Of a stretch of 64,000 nucleotides of DNA, positions 48,157 to 57,089 are shown piece by piece; the first letter of the stretch is position 1, and each line of letters begins with the position of its first letter. The position numbers and the translations under genes are program-made. This DNA comes from Paenibacillus amylolyticus (GTDB taxonomy: Bacteria; Bacillota; Bacilli; Paenibacillales; Paenibacillaceae): contig NZ_BCNV01000001.1 of NCBI RefSeq assembly GCF_001570725.1, positions 2,728,001-2,792,000 of the forward strand, in the 5' to 3' direction. Below the pieces are notes generated by a model, which was not told the origin of the DNA, did no database searches, and saw only the letters and a list, made by a program, of their open reading frames with translations.

Positions 48157-48185
48157 ATTATAAAGGGTATTTTAAATACCGTCAA
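48157..48185 (-). promoter_or_regulatory. Leftward early promoter (PR-like)
   Basis: Minus strand TTGACG-N17-TATAAT. The -35 is exactly the six-base loop between two 22-base operator arms and the -10 lies at the arm end, so a bound repressor would cover the promoter fully. Confidence 0.8.
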
Positions 48186-48207
48186 GTATTTAAAATACCC
48201 TTTATAA
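48158..48207. promoter_or_regulatory. Paired operators: perfect 22-bp inverted repeat
   Basis: Arms 48158-48179 and 48186-48207 are exact reverse complements, separated by CGTCAA. Each arm holds one GTATTT/AAATAC palindrome (48166-48180 and 48186-48198). It is the control region between the divergent cI- and Cro-like genes. Confidence 0.85.
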
Positions 48208-48230
48208 AAAAATGTTTTGGAGGCTAGAGA

Positions 48231-48695
48231 ATGTCTTTAGGTGAGCGTATTCGTAACCGTAGAAAAGAAATAGGTTTAACTCAAATAATAATAGCAGAAC
48301 ATCTAGGTATGGGTAGATCCAACTTTGGTCATATAGAAAACGATAGGGTTATCCCTTCAAGTACAGACCTAGAAAAAATAGCCACCATCTTAAAAACGAC
48401 TCCGAATTATTTACTTGGAAACAGCGATCAAAAAGAAACCATCACTGACAATGCTGATGTACCTGACTGGGCAACGAATAAGGATATTGCAGATTTCAGA
48501 AAGATGCTTGAGAATGATCAACCTGTCCTCTTTGATGGGGTTCCAATTGAAGGTGAAAAGCGTCAACGTGTGTTGGACATATTGTCTGGTCTATTCTGGG
48601 AAGCAAAGGAATTAAACAAAGAAACATATGGCAAGAAACGAAATAGCAAGAAACGAAATAGCAAGAAACCAAACGACCAAGACTCCAAAGAGTAG
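48231..48695 (+). CDS. cI-like XRE repressor
   Basis: A 154-residue repressor. The N-terminal XRE domain spans residues 1-62 (LTQIIIAEHLGMGRSNFGHI, PSSTDLEKIATILKTTPNYL). A helical segment follows and the tail has Lys-rich repeats (KKRNSKKRNSKKPN). There is no LexA-type autocleavage domain; the next gene is an ImmA-like peptidase, so inactivation is probably by that enzyme, as for ImmR in ICEBs1. It starts behind TTTGGAGG. Confidence 0.85.
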   Translation: MSLGERIRNRRKEIGLTQIIIAEHLGMGRSNFGHIENDRVIPSSTDLEKIATILKTTPNYLLGNSDQKETITDNADVPDWATNKDIADFRKMLENDQPVLFDGVPIEGEKRQRVLDILSGLFWEAKELNKETYGKKRNSKKRNSKKPNDQDSKE

Positions 48696-48705
48696 GTGAA
48701 ATGGA

Positions 48706-49119
48706 TTGGATGATATCATTCACAAGCTTGTTCGTAAATATAAAACAACCGACCCTTTTGCAATTGCACAGGCAAGGAACATATTGGTTAGGTTTGTTAG
48801 TTTCGATGAGGGAACGCGGGGTCTATACTACCGAAAACTCAGGCGTAGATTCATTGTGATAGACAACGGCTTGACTGAGGAATGGCAGAGGGTCGTATGT
48901 GCACATGAACTAGCCCACGACTGCATGCATCCAGGTATAAGTCAGTTTTGGATGGATAAACATACCTTTTTTAACATTGGCAAATTTGAACGTCAAGCAA
49001 ATACTTTTGCATTGAAACTTCTTACCTATGGCAAACCATCGGAACAATGTGAATCCATGGAACATTATCTAATTAGTTGTGGTATCCCTCAGGAATTACA
49101 CCATCTATATGAACTATAA
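48706..49119 (+). CDS. ImmA/IrrE-type metallopeptidase
   Basis: A 137-residue protein with the zinc protease motif VVCAHELAHDCMHPG (HExxH). It starts with TTG 48706 behind AGGTGA, 10 bp after the repressor stop, so the two are co-transcribed. By analogy with ImmA of ICEBs1 it would cut the repressor and trigger induction. Confidence 0.85.
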   Translation: MDDIIHKLVRKYKTTDPFAIAQARNILVRFVSFDEGTRGLYYRKLRRRFIVIDNGLTEEWQRVVCAHELAHDCMHPGISQFWMDKHTFFNIGKFERQANTFALKLLTYGKPSEQCESMEHYLISCGIPQELHHLYEL

Positions 49120-49170
49120 ACGTAACTTGCGCTTACGCCGCTGCATGGCGGCTTCACATATATAAAAATA

Positions 49171-49182
49171 GAACATACGTTC
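49171..49182. promoter_or_regulatory. LexA-type SOS box upstream of the integrase
   Basis: GAACATACGTTC matches the Gram-positive LexA (DinR) core GAAC-N4-GTTC exactly, flanked by A and T. It lies about 19 bases before the TTG start of the integrase. Confidence 0.65.
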
Positions 49183-49200
49183 TTTAAGGGAGGTTTTTGT

Positions 49201-50334
49201 TTGGCTAGCTATAAAAAACATGGGACTGGATGGGAGTATCGACTAAGGTATAAGGACCCTTTCACACAGAAATTTCGAGAGAAGGCACAAAGAGGATTCG
49301 ATTCAAAAAAAGAAGCTCAGTTGGCAGTTAGAGAATTTGAAAGAAAACTTGCTGCTGGCTATGAACAATCTGATTTATCGCTACAAGATTATCTGGATTT
49401 TTGGATCAACGAATATAAGAAAGGAAGTGTTCGTAAGAATACACTATTACTTCATCAGAACAACATTAAAAATCATATTATCCCATTTTTTAAAAACATG
49501 CTTATACGAGACGTGAAGCCAATTATGTACCAAAATTTTATAAACCATATTAGTGAGAAAGGATATAGCCGACGTACGGTTGAATTGATTCATTCCACAA
49601 TGCATAACGCCTTACAAAAAGCTGTTATAATCGGAAAATTAGAAAAAAATCCATGTCTAGGTGTCGAAATAAAAATTAAGCGCAAAAAGAAGGAAGTACA
49701 CTTTATTGATTCCGATGATATACCATTGTTTATGCAAAACTCTCGTCATTATGGTTATGTATACTGGATATTTTTCCGAGTGTTAATTGAAACTGGTATG
49801 CGAAAAGGCGAAGCAGCTGCTCTAAAATGGATCGATATTGATTTGGATAATCATTTTATTACAATTGATGAAACTTTAGATTTTACAGCGAAAAACAAAG
49901 AAGAATTATTCGGTGACACCAAGACAGAAAAATCAGAAAGAAAAATAAAAATTACTACAAATCTAGTAAATGACATCAAATTTCACAGAGAGTGGCAGGA
50001 ACATAACAAAGGGATACTTGGGGATAGATACCACCATGACCTTGATCTGGTTCTATGTAGGGAAGATGGAAACTTCATGCCTAAATCATCATTGTTCAAT
50101 GCCTTCTCCCGCATCTTACAACGTTGTGATCTCCCATCCCTCCCCATTCACTCTCTCCGACATACCTGCGCGGTTCTTTTACTTGAGTCCGGGGCAGATA
50201 TGAAATTCGTTCAAGAACAATTAGGTCACGGAAGTATTCAGATCACATCAGATGTATATGCCCACATCTCAGGCAAGATCCAGAAAAGCAATATAGATAG
50301 ATTTGAGAAATTCACTGAAGAAATTTTCGAATAG
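49201..50334 (+). CDS. int: Tyrosine integrase
   Basis: A 377-residue phage integrase from TTG 49201 behind AAGGGAGG. The order is an AP2-like arm-binding start (YKKHGTGWEYRLRYKDP), a core-binding SAM-like domain (residues 60-150) and the catalytic domain with Arg in ETGMRKGEAAALKW, HSLRHTCAVL, LGHGSIQITSDVYAH (His and Tyr). It catalyses integration at the site next to glnA. It is last on the plus strand at the prophage edge. A SOS box lies upstream. Confidence 0.95.
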   Translation: MASYKKHGTGWEYRLRYKDPFTQKFREKAQRGFDSKKEAQLAVREFERKLAAGYEQSDLSLQDYLDFWINEYKKGSVRKNTLLLHQNNIKNHIIPFFKNMLIRDVKPIMYQNFINHISEKGYSRRTVELIHSTMHNALQKAVIIGKLEKNPCLGVEIKIKRKKKEVHFIDSDDIPLFMQNSRHYGYVYWIFFRVLIETGMRKGEAAALKWIDIDLDNHFITIDETLDFTAKNKEELFGDTKTEKSERKIKITTNLVNDIKFHREWQEHNKGILGDRYHHDLDLVLCREDGNFMPKSSLFNAFSRILQRCDLPSLPIHSLRHTCAVLLLESGADMKFVQEQLGHGSIQITSDVYAHISGKIQKSNIDRFEKFTEEIFE

Positions 50335-50340
50335 AAAAAT

Positions 50341-50405
50341 ATTTTGTGGGCATTTTGTGGGCACTTTGATTTTTCTTTAAATATATAGGTACTTGCCCAC
50401 AAAAA
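50341..50405. repeat. TTTTGTGGGCA repeats near the right attachment site
   Basis: Two adjacent direct copies at 50342-50352 and 50353-50363 and one inverted copy at 50394-50405 (TGCCCACAAAAA), between the integrase stop and the glnA terminator. They look like integrase arm sites. The core crossover cannot be fixed without the left end. Confidence 0.6.
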
Positions 50406-50437
50406 GAAAAACCCCTCAGCGCTAGAGCGCCAAGGGA
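50406..50437 (-). terminator. glnA terminator
   Basis: Minus strand CCCTTGGCGC-TCTA-GCGCTGAGGGG followed by TTTTTCTTTTT. The prophage attachment region abuts its T-tract, so integration leaves glnA and its terminator intact. Confidence 0.8.
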
Positions 50438-50445
50438 TTGAGCTA

Positions 50446-51774
50446 TTAGTACAAAGTAATATATTGATCGCGTTCCCATTGGTGGACTTGTGTGCGGTAC
50501 ATATCCCACTCAATTTCTTTCAGCTCATAGAAGTGAGCCAAGGCGTGGTCGCCGAGAGCGTCGCAGATGACTTCGCTGCGGATCAATTCATTCAATGCTT
50601 CTTTCAGGTCAGCTGGCAAGCTTGGAATGCCTTCTTCCACGCGCTCTTCTTCTGACATGATGTAGATGTTACGGTCAATTGGAGCTGGTAAGGAAAGCTC
50701 ACGTTTGATTCCGTCCAGACCTGCTTTTAACAGAACAGCCAAAGCCAGGTAAGGGTTAGCAGCCGGATCCGGGTTACGAACTTCAACACGTGTGCTCAGG
50801 CCACGGGAAGCTGGAATACGGATCATTGGGCTACGGTTACTAGCAGACCATGCTACATAGCAAGGCGCTTCATAACCTGGTACAAGACGTTTGTATGAGT
50901 TCACAGTTGGGTTAGTAATTGCTGCAAAAGCACGTGCGTGCTTCAGAGTTCCAGCCATGAAGTGACGAGCAGTTTTGCTCAGACCCAACTCGTCCGACTC
51001 ATCAACAAATGCGTTCTCATTGCCTTTGAACAAGGATTGGTTACAGTGCATACCGGATCCGTTCATACCAAACAGTGGTTTCGGCATGAATGTAGCATGT
51101 AAACCATGCTGACGTGCAATCGTTTTAACAACGAGTTTGAACGTTTGGATCTGGTCAGCAGCTTTCAGAGCATCAGCATATTTAAAGTCGATCTCATGCT
51201 GACCTGGAGCTACCTCATGGTGGGAAGCTTCGATCTCAAAGCCCATTTCTTCAAGTGTGATAACGATGTCACGACGACAGTTTTCACCAAGATCCGTAGG
51301 CGCAAGGTCGAAATAACCACCTTGGTCATTCAGTTCGTTAGTCGGGTTTCCTTTTTCATCTGTTTTGAACAAGAAGAACTCTGGTTCAGGACCAACATTA
51401 AAGGAAGTGAATCCCATTTCTTCGGCTTCCTTCAGATTACGTTTCAAGATGCCACGCGGATCTCCTGGGAACGGATTACCATCTGGAAGATATACGTCGC
51501 AAATCAGACGAGCAACACGGTTCTCTGCAACCCATGGGAAAATAAGCCAAGAATCTAGATCTGGATAGAGGTACATGTCGGACTCTTCAATACGTACATA
51601 ACCTTCGATGGAAGATCCATCAAACATCATTTTGTTATCCAGAGCCTTAGTCAACTGGCTCACAGGAATCTCAACGTTTTTGATAGCTCCAAGCAAATCA
51701 GTAAATTGCAATCGAATGAATCGTACGTTTTCTTCTTTCGAAATGCGGAGAATGTCTTCTTTTGTATAACTCAC
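50446..51774 (-). CDS. glnA: Glutamine synthetase, type I
   Basis: A 442-residue GSI-alpha enzyme: glutamate + NH3 + ATP to glutamine. Active-site segments are [46 protein letters not shown] and [12 protein letters not shown]. The length and lack of an adenylylation loop fit the Bacillus-type enzyme regulated by feedback and by binding GlnR. It lies 129 bp behind glnR, in the conserved glnRA order. The prophage sits directly behind it. Confidence 0.97.
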   Translation of the reverse strand: MSYTKEDILRISKEENVRFIRLQFTDLLGAIKNVEIPVSQLTKALDNKMMFDGSSIEGYVRIEESDMYLYPDLDSWLIFPWVAENRVARLICDVYLPDGNPFPGDPRGILKRNLKEAEEMGFTSFNVGPEPEFFLFKTDEKGNPTNELNDQGGYFDLAPTDLGENCRRDIVITLEEMGFEIEASHHEVAPGQHEIDFKYADALKAADQIQTFKLVVKTIARQHGLHATFMPKPLFGMNGSGMHCNQSLFKGNENAFVDESDELGLSKTARHFMAGTLKHARAFAAITNPTVNSYKRLVPGYEAPCYVAWSASNRSPMIRIPASRGLSTRVEVRNPDPAANPYLALAVLLKAGLDGIKRELSLPAPIDRNIYIMSEEERVEEGIPSLPADLKEALNELIRSEVICDALGDHALAHFYELKEIEWDMYRTQVHQWERDQYITLY

Positions 51775-51903
51775 TATAACCTCTCCCTTTCTTATCTGCG
51801 TATTTGGCTTGCCTGTTATATTTGTACATTAGAAAGTTCCACGGGTCAAGGAGTCTCACACCAAAAGTGCATGTTTTCCCCTCACTCGCCAAGTTATGCG
51901 AAT

Positions 51904-52317
51904 TTACTTTTTATTAAAGAATCGGGAAAGCTCTCCCTGAATGAGAGATACTTGTCCAGGTCTCTTGCCTGATACAAGCTGTTGCTTCAGCAAGCGATGC
52001 AACTGCGTATCGGACAGCTCTCTGCGTTTGACTTCAGTATCTGGCGTGATAACTGTAGCTTCCTCGGATTCTTTCGAAACAGGATTCATCACTTGTTTGA
52101 TCCCCGCGATGTTAACTCCTTTTTCAATCAAAGCCTTAATCTCTAGCAATCTCTCAACGTCATTAAAAGAGAACAAACGTTGATTACCTGACGTTCTCGC
52201 AGGAACGATCAAGCTGTGCTGCTCATAATAACGAATCTGACGTGCAGACAGATCCGTAAGTTTCATTACAATACCAATCGGGAATAAGGCCATATTTCTG
52301 CGAATTTCATCACCCAT
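51904..52317 (-). CDS. glnR: Nitrogen repressor GlnR (MerR family)
   Basis: A 137-residue MerR-type regulator, started at ATG 52317 (MGDEIRRNMALFPIG) nine bases behind GGAAGG. The winged helix is KLTDLSARQIRYYEQHSLIV plus ARTSGNQRLFSFNDVERL. The short C-terminal tail senses feedback-inhibited GlnA in Bacillus. It represses glnRA and other nitrogen genes under nitrogen excess. A perfect GlnR box is present upstream. Confidence 0.95.
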   Translation of the reverse strand: MGDEIRRNMALFPIGIVMKLTDLSARQIRYYEQHSLIVPARTSGNQRLFSFNDVERLLEIKALIEKGVNIAGIKQVMNPVSKESEEATVITPDTEVKRRELSDTQLHRLLKQQLVSGKRPGQVSLIQGELSRFFNKK

Positions 52318-52352
52318 GTTCATCAACCTTCCAGTCATCTATTCTTCACCCT

Positions 52353-52382
52353 ATTGTACATTTAGTTGTTACCAAGTGTCAA
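52353..52382 (-). promoter_or_regulatory. glnR promoter
   Basis: Minus strand TTGACA (52382-52377), 18-base spacer, TACAAT (52358-52353), about 36 bases before the glnR start. Confidence 0.65.
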
Positions 52383-52387
52383 TGACA

Positions 52388-52404
52388 TGTTAGATAAACT
52401 CACA
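52388..52404. promoter_or_regulatory. GlnR box
   Basis: TGTTAGATAAACTCACA fits the 17-bp TGTNA-N7-TNACA consensus on both strands. It lies just upstream of the glnR -35 and overlaps the end of the neighbouring gene. Confidence 0.75.
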
Positions 52405-53653
52405 ATAATTTACGATCTTTCATGGTCTGTAACGCCATTAAAACGCCATATTTGACATGAGAGTACGTTAATCCGCCTTGCATATACCCGATATATGGCT
52501 CCCGAATAGGTGCATCGGCTGACAATTCCAGACTTCCCCCCTGAATAAACGTACCTGCCGCCATAATGACAGGATGTTCATAACCAGGCATGTCCCAAGG
52601 TTCAGGAACCACGTGGCTATCCACAGCGGCTGCACGCTGAATCCCCTGCACGAAGGCGATCAGATGCTCGGCAGAGCTGAACTGCACAGCCTGGATCAGA
52701 TCTGTGCGAGTTTCATTCCAAGCAGGTTTGGTTACAAATCCGGATTGAGCAAACATCGCGGCAGCAAACGTACTTCCTTTGATAGCTTGTCCTACAATTG
52801 TCGGAGCCATGTAAAGTCCTTGGTAGATGCCACGTGTTGTCCCTAGCATTGCTCCCACTTCTCCCCCGATTCCTGGGGCTGTCAGACGATAAGCTGCAAG
52901 TTGTACGTATTGTTCCTTCCCACATATGTATCCACCAGTTTCAGCAATGCCTCCACCAGGATTCTTAATAAGTGATCCGGCCATCAGATCAACTCCGACT
53001 TCTGTCGGTTCACGTTCCTCCGTGAATTCACCGTAACAATTATCCACGAATACGATGACATCTTGTTTCAGCGCTTTAACACGTGTAACCATCTCAGCGA
53101 TCTCAGCAACGCAGAAGGATGAGCGCCAGTCATAACCACGTGAACGTTGAATCCCAATGACTTTTGTAGCCGGTGTGATGCTTTTCTCAACTGCTGCCCA
53201 GTCGACTCCACCTTCTGCAGTTAAAGCCGTCTCACGGTAACCGATGCCAAAATCGCGTAAAGAACCTGTACCATCGCCGGGTTTGCCAATTACTTTATGC
53301 AATGTGTCATAAGGCTTACCCGTGATGTACAATAATTCGTCACCTGGGCGCAACACGCCAAAGAGGGCTGTACTAATCGTATGTGTACCTGAAGCAAAAT
53401 GAGGACGTACCAACGCGGCTTCCGCGCCGAACACAACAGCAAATACTTCATCAAGCACTTCACGTCCACGATCGTTATACGCATAACCTGTTGAACCTGC
53501 AAAATGAAAATCACTTACTTTTCGCTGTTGGAAAGCATTAATGACCTTCCATTGATTGTGATCTGTGATCCGATCAATCTGTTGAAGTTGTCCTTCAATC
53601 TGACGCTCCACTTGATGTTGAAGATCATATATTTCTGAATCAAAGCTTACCAT
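52400..53653 (-). CDS. Methionine gamma-lyase family protein (YnbB type)
   Basis: A 417-residue PLP-dependent enzyme of the family once called aluminium resistance protein. Landmarks are VRPHFASGTHTISTALFGVL, FVDNCYGEFTEEREPTEVG and the PLP lysine in MAGSLIKNPGGGIAETGG. The gene lies between hflX and glnR, the same place as ynbB in B. subtilis. The substrate is not known with certainty; a sulfur amino acid lyase reaction is the family inference. Confidence 0.88.
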   Translation of the reverse strand: MVSFDSEIYDLQHQVERQIEGQLQQIDRITDHNQWKVINAFQQRKVSDFHFAGSTGYAYNDRGREVLDEVFAVVFGAEAALVRPHFASGTHTISTALFGVLRPGDELLYITGKPYDTLHKVIGKPGDGTGSLRDFGIGYRETALTAEGGVDWAAVEKSITPATKVIGIQRSRGYDWRSSFCVAEIAEMVTRVKALKQDVIVFVDNCYGEFTEEREPTEVGVDLMAGSLIKNPGGGIAETGGYICGKEQYVQLAAYRLTAPGIGGEVGAMLGTTRGIYQGLYMAPTIVGQAIKGSTFAAAMFAQSGFVTKPAWNETRTDLIQAVQFSSAEHLIAFVQGIQRAAAVDSHVVPEPWDMPGYEHPVIMAAGTFIQGGSLELSADAPIREPYIGYMQGGLTYSHVKYGVLMALQTMKDRKLL

Positions 53654-53737
53654 CTTACTTCATTCCCCTTCATAGCACGAATCTGACGTTGATTATCCAT
53701 TATCGTGTCAACTTATCACATCAATATGTCATGAATA

Positions 53738-55024
53738 TTACAATTCAATGAATTCTTCAAGCATATAACCAAATTTCTCATATTCACCTTTTTGCAATTC
53801 AACTTCATAAATCACATCATTCTCTTCAAAGCTGGTATTCACGACGTCACCAATTTTGTAGAGTACCGACGTAAGATCACCACGTTCTGCCGGAATACGG
53901 AAGCGCTTCGTGTCACCTGTCAGCTCTGTCTGAATCAATTCACGGATTTTAAGTAGATCATCCGAGTCTAATGCGCTTACTTTGATATGGTCCTTATCCA
54001 ATGGAAGCATCTCAAGCTGTTCAGGAGTACATGCATCTTTCTTGTTATAAAGCACTAACTGTGGCTTGTCCCCTGAACCAAGTTCTTGCAGAATCGTGTT
54101 AACCGTTCGCATCTGATCTTCACGCATAGCTGATGAGGCGTCAACAACATGCAGGATCAGGTCTGCTTCATTCACTTCCTCCAGCGTTGCACGGAATGCT
54201 GCAATTAGATCATGCGGGAGATTTTGAATAAATCCTACCGTGTCGGTAAGTACAATTTCTTTACCACTTGGAAGTTCCATCGTGCGTGATGTTGGATCCA
54301 GTGTAGCGAATAGCTGATCTTGAATATACACATCTGCAGCAGTTAACTGCTTGAGCAAGGTTGATTTGCCAGCATTGGTATAACCAACAAGGGCCACCTG
54401 AACAATACCTGTCTTTTTACGGCGTTCACGATGCAACTTGCGATGACGAGTCAATTCTTCCAGATGACGCTTCAGATCATCGATACGACCACGGATGTGA
54501 CGGCGGTCTGTCTCCAGCTTGCTTTCACCCGGACCTCTTGTTCCGATTCCGCCTCCAAGTCTGGAAAGGTTCTTACCATGACCGGACAACCGTGGCAGCA
54601 AGTAGCTATGTTGAGCCAACTCCACTTGAATGATACCTTCTCTGGTGTTGGCACGTTGTGCAAAGATGTCCAAAATCAATTGGGTACGGTCAATAATTTT
54701 GAGATCGAGGGTTTCTTCCAGATTACGAACCTGCGCACCTGACAATTCCTGATCAAAAATAGCTGTAGTTGCTCCGAGTTCCTCCGCAATTGCACGAAGC
54801 TCTTCCACCTTACCTTTACCAATGAACCATTTAGTATCACGCTTTTCCCTGTTCTGAGAAAGTACACTCAGCACTTCCACTCCAGCTGTCTCGGCAAGTT
54901 TCACCAGTTCCTCTAAAGAGTACTCCGGATTGATACCTGTACGTTTTACATCATCCGTAACAAGACTCACCAAGACGGCGCGATCTTTTTTGACCATATC
55001 TGTATCATGTGTGCCATTTGTCAT
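53738..55024 (-). CDS. hflX: Ribosome-associated GTPase HflX
   Basis: A 428-residue HflX. The N-terminal HflX domain (WFIGKGKVEELRAIAEELGA, ELSGAQVRNLEETLDLKIID) is followed by a Gly-rich linker and the G domain with G1 GYTNAGKST, G3 DTVGFIQNLPH and G4 NKKD. It splits stalled or hibernating ribosomes after stress. I take ATG 55024 as start; a GTG four codons earlier touches the ribosome site. Confidence 0.95.
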   Translation of the reverse strand: MTNGTHDTDMVKKDRAVLVSLVTDDVKRTGINPEYSLEELVKLAETAGVEVLSVLSQNREKRDTKWFIGKGKVEELRAIAEELGATTAIFDQELSGAQVRNLEETLDLKIIDRTQLILDIFAQRANTREGIIQVELAQHSYLLPRLSGHGKNLSRLGGGIGTRGPGESKLETDRRHIRGRIDDLKRHLEELTRHRKLHRERRKKTGIVQVALVGYTNAGKSTLLKQLTAADVYIQDQLFATLDPTSRTMELPSGKEIVLTDTVGFIQNLPHDLIAAFRATLEEVNEADLILHVVDASSAMREDQMRTVNTILQELGSGDKPQLVLYNKKDACTPEQLEMLPLDKDHIKVSALDSDDLLKIRELIQTELTGDTKRFRIPAERGDLTSVLYKIGDVVNTSFEENDVIYEVELQKGEYEKFGYMLEEFIEL

Positions 55025-55147
55025 GTATATGTTCACTCCCTCTTATTACTAATCCGTTGATTAATCGTCATTGCCATGAATATGCCATGGCATGCCTTAA
55101 GCCGAACCGGTTGGCCCGGCCGGCTGGTGTAAAAACTATATTATCGC

Positions 55148-56119
55148 TTACTTTCGCTCAAAGTTCAAATCCTCTGTACGGATTGTCATCAGCTCCAGTT
55201 TACCTGGACTGCCTTCTGAGTATTGTTCCAACAAACGAACCGCCTGATGCCTAATTGAACGCTCAATGGCATTACGAACGTATCTGGCGTTACTGAACGC
55301 ATGCAGCGAATCATTTTTTTCCTGAAGCAAATGTTGCTTCAACTTGAGTATGGTCTGTGGCATTAGAATATAATCACGCTCTTTGGCCATAATCTCAGAG
55401 ATTTGAATCAACTGATCAATGCTATAGTCTGGAAACTCTACCTGAATGGGAAAGCGGGAAGGTAACCCCGGATTCGTCTGGAGAAAAAAATCAATTTCTT
55501 CCGAATACCCGGCAAGAATCAGTATAAACTGATTTTTATTATCTTCCATGGACTTCACAAGCGTATCAATGGCTTCCTTGCCAAAATCCTTCTCACCACC
55601 GCGTGCCAAACTGTATGCTTCATCAATGAACAAGATCCCACCGAGTGCCTTTTTGACCAGATCTCTTGTTTTCTGCGCCGTGTGACCGATATACTCTCCT
55701 ACCAGATCCGCACGCTCTACTTCAATAAGATGTCCTTTACTCAACACACCCATCTTCTGAAAAAGTTTCGCAACAATTCTGGCTACAGTTGTCTTACCAG
55801 TCCCCGGATTACCTTTGAAGATCATATGATACACGTGCGCGCCACTAAGTAAGCCTGCTTCGGTACGCATTTGAGCAATCTGTAGGAAAGCATAGATTTC
55901 AAATACCAAGTCCTTGATATTTTCAAGTCCAACCAGTTGCTCCAATTCACCCTGTATCTCCTGGAAGTGCGCATGTTTGGTTATACTCTTAGCCGCCTGT
56001 ACTGCCGCTGCTTCGTCTTTGACCAACATCTGAGGTTCCTGGTTACGCAATACAATATTAATTTGTCTGGATGGTCTGCCTCCTGGTTGCTCTCCTGCAG
56101 CCATGACCCGTCCGTTCAT
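55148..56119 (-). CDS. spoVK: Stage V sporulation protein K
   Basis: A 323-residue AAA+ protein with Walker A KGNPGTGKTTVARIVAKLF, Walker B GGILFIDEAYSLARGG and arginine-finger region NPGLPSRFPIQVEFPD. SpoVK is needed for spore maturation in Bacillus and lies upstream of hflX there too. It shows this host is a spore former. The start ATG has AGGTGATGG upstream. Confidence 0.92.
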   Translation of the reverse strand: MNGRVMAAGEQPGGRPSRQINIVLRNQEPQMLVKDEAAAVQAAKSITKHAHFQEIQGELEQLVGLENIKDLVFEIYAFLQIAQMRTEAGLLSGAHVYHMIFKGNPGTGKTTVARIVAKLFQKMGVLSKGHLIEVERADLVGEYIGHTAQKTRDLVKKALGGILFIDEAYSLARGGEKDFGKEAIDTLVKSMEDNKNQFILILAGYSEEIDFFLQTNPGLPSRFPIQVEFPDYSIDQLIQISEIMAKERDYILMPQTILKLKQHLLQEKNDSLHAFSNARYVRNAIERSIRHQAVRLLEQYSEGSPGKLELMTIRTEDLNFERK

Positions 56120-56229
56120 TCGCCATCACCTCTATTTTATCGGGCTGAACTCTCCTGATTATTAATGTATTCTATCAGGTGCTCCAATATTAGAAGGATC
56201 ATGAAGAATTCTAAGGCCAGGTACGTGTC

Positions 56230-56793
56230 TCAAATCTGAATGTTTTTTCGAAACTCTCCGTTCTCAAACAAACTCTGCCTGTGCTTCAGTGATAACTGAA
56301 AGTATGGGAATACATGTGCATCAATGGCATGCAGCAGTTCCTTTGCCGTCTTGTTTGCCAAGTCATAATCACCTGTCGTAATATGCTTCCGTGACAATGC
56401 ATCTTCAAGCTCATCTTCATCCAGCAAAAATACTTCTCCATCTTTCAGCACAACGACATCCAGATACAGGTCATCAAACCAAGGAACACCTTGATCGGTT
56501 ATCCCCTGACTACGACATGTATCAATGTACCACTCTACAATTCGTTCCTGATCGTCAAACATGGCCGTAACTACAAAGTGTTCTCCCTTCGGATAGTATT
56601 GCAGCCAAGAATAACCTTTATCTGCGATACAGAAGGTACTGCCTCCATATGTTTTCCACAGAGGTTCTTTCAAATCCTGTATGGTGTACAACGTAATATA
56701 ACCTGTGAAAATTTTGGATTGAACGAACCGGCATGTGAATTGTCGGTTCGTAATCCGGCGCCAGTTCGCGCGGTCCCCGAATTTCCGTTTCAT
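56230..56793 (-). CDS. DUF402 protein (nucleoside phosphatase-like)
   Basis: A 187-residue protein from ATG 56793 (MKRKFGDRANWRRITNRQFT) behind AGAGGGG. The core WLQYYPKGEHFVVTAMFDDQ, EWYIDTCRSQGI and YLDVVVLKDGEVFLLDEDEL is that of the DUF402/FomD-like family, whose characterised members hydrolyse nucleoside di- or triphosphates using acidic metal ligands. The exact substrate is unknown. Confidence 0.85.
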   Translation of the reverse strand: MKRKFGDRANWRRITNRQFTCRFVQSKIFTGYITLYTIQDLKEPLWKTYGGSTFCIADKGYSWLQYYPKGEHFVVTAMFDDQERIVEWYIDTCRSQGITDQGVPWFDDLYLDVVVLKDGEVFLLDEDELEDALSRKHITTGDYDLANKTAKELLHAIDAHVFPYFQLSLKHRQSLFENGEFRKNIQI

Positions 56794-57013
56794 ACGAACC
56801 CCTCTTTGCCGACTACAGGCCCGTGACCTGCTCTCATATTGGTGAACAATGTAATAACGTCCGCATGAAGGCTTCCAGCGCTCTGGACCCACCTTGCACA
56901 ACGTATTACGAATAGTTACAGCTTACCATATTTAAGGTATACACTCAAAATCAAGCTTTGTCCCACCTATTCATTAAATGAGCTTCTATTACGTATGGTT
57001 CCGTATAACACAA

Positions 57014-57050
57014 AAAAACTGCTTCACCGGGTTTCCGGGAAGCAGTTTTT
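57014..57050. terminator. Terminator behind the PBP gene
   Basis: Near-perfect hairpin ACTGCTTCCCGG / CCGGTGAAGCAGT with an AAAC loop and T run on the minus strand. Confidence 0.85.
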
Positions 57051-57089
57051 CAATGTAGCTATAATGTAGCTATTTAGTGATTCAATGGC

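Larger units (their letters stand above)
1..50405. mobile_element. Prophage (siphovirus type), left end outside window
   Basis: A contiguous set of integrase, XRE repressors, replication genes, terminase, portal, capsid, tail tube, tape measure and tail fibre fills this stretch. All structural genes are on the minus strand and the integrase is on the plus strand at the right edge. The right boundary is placed between the integrase stop and the glnA terminator, where integrase arm-like repeats lie. Holin and endolysin genes and the left attachment site are not seen, so the element continues beyond position 1. The gene set is complete enough that it may be inducible, but this is inference. Confidence 0.95.

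Noticed and set aside
51775..51903. A GlnR box directly upstream of glnA
   Set aside because: TGTACAAATATAACA has the right halves but the spacing is two bases short of the 17-bp consensus; only the box at 52388 fits.
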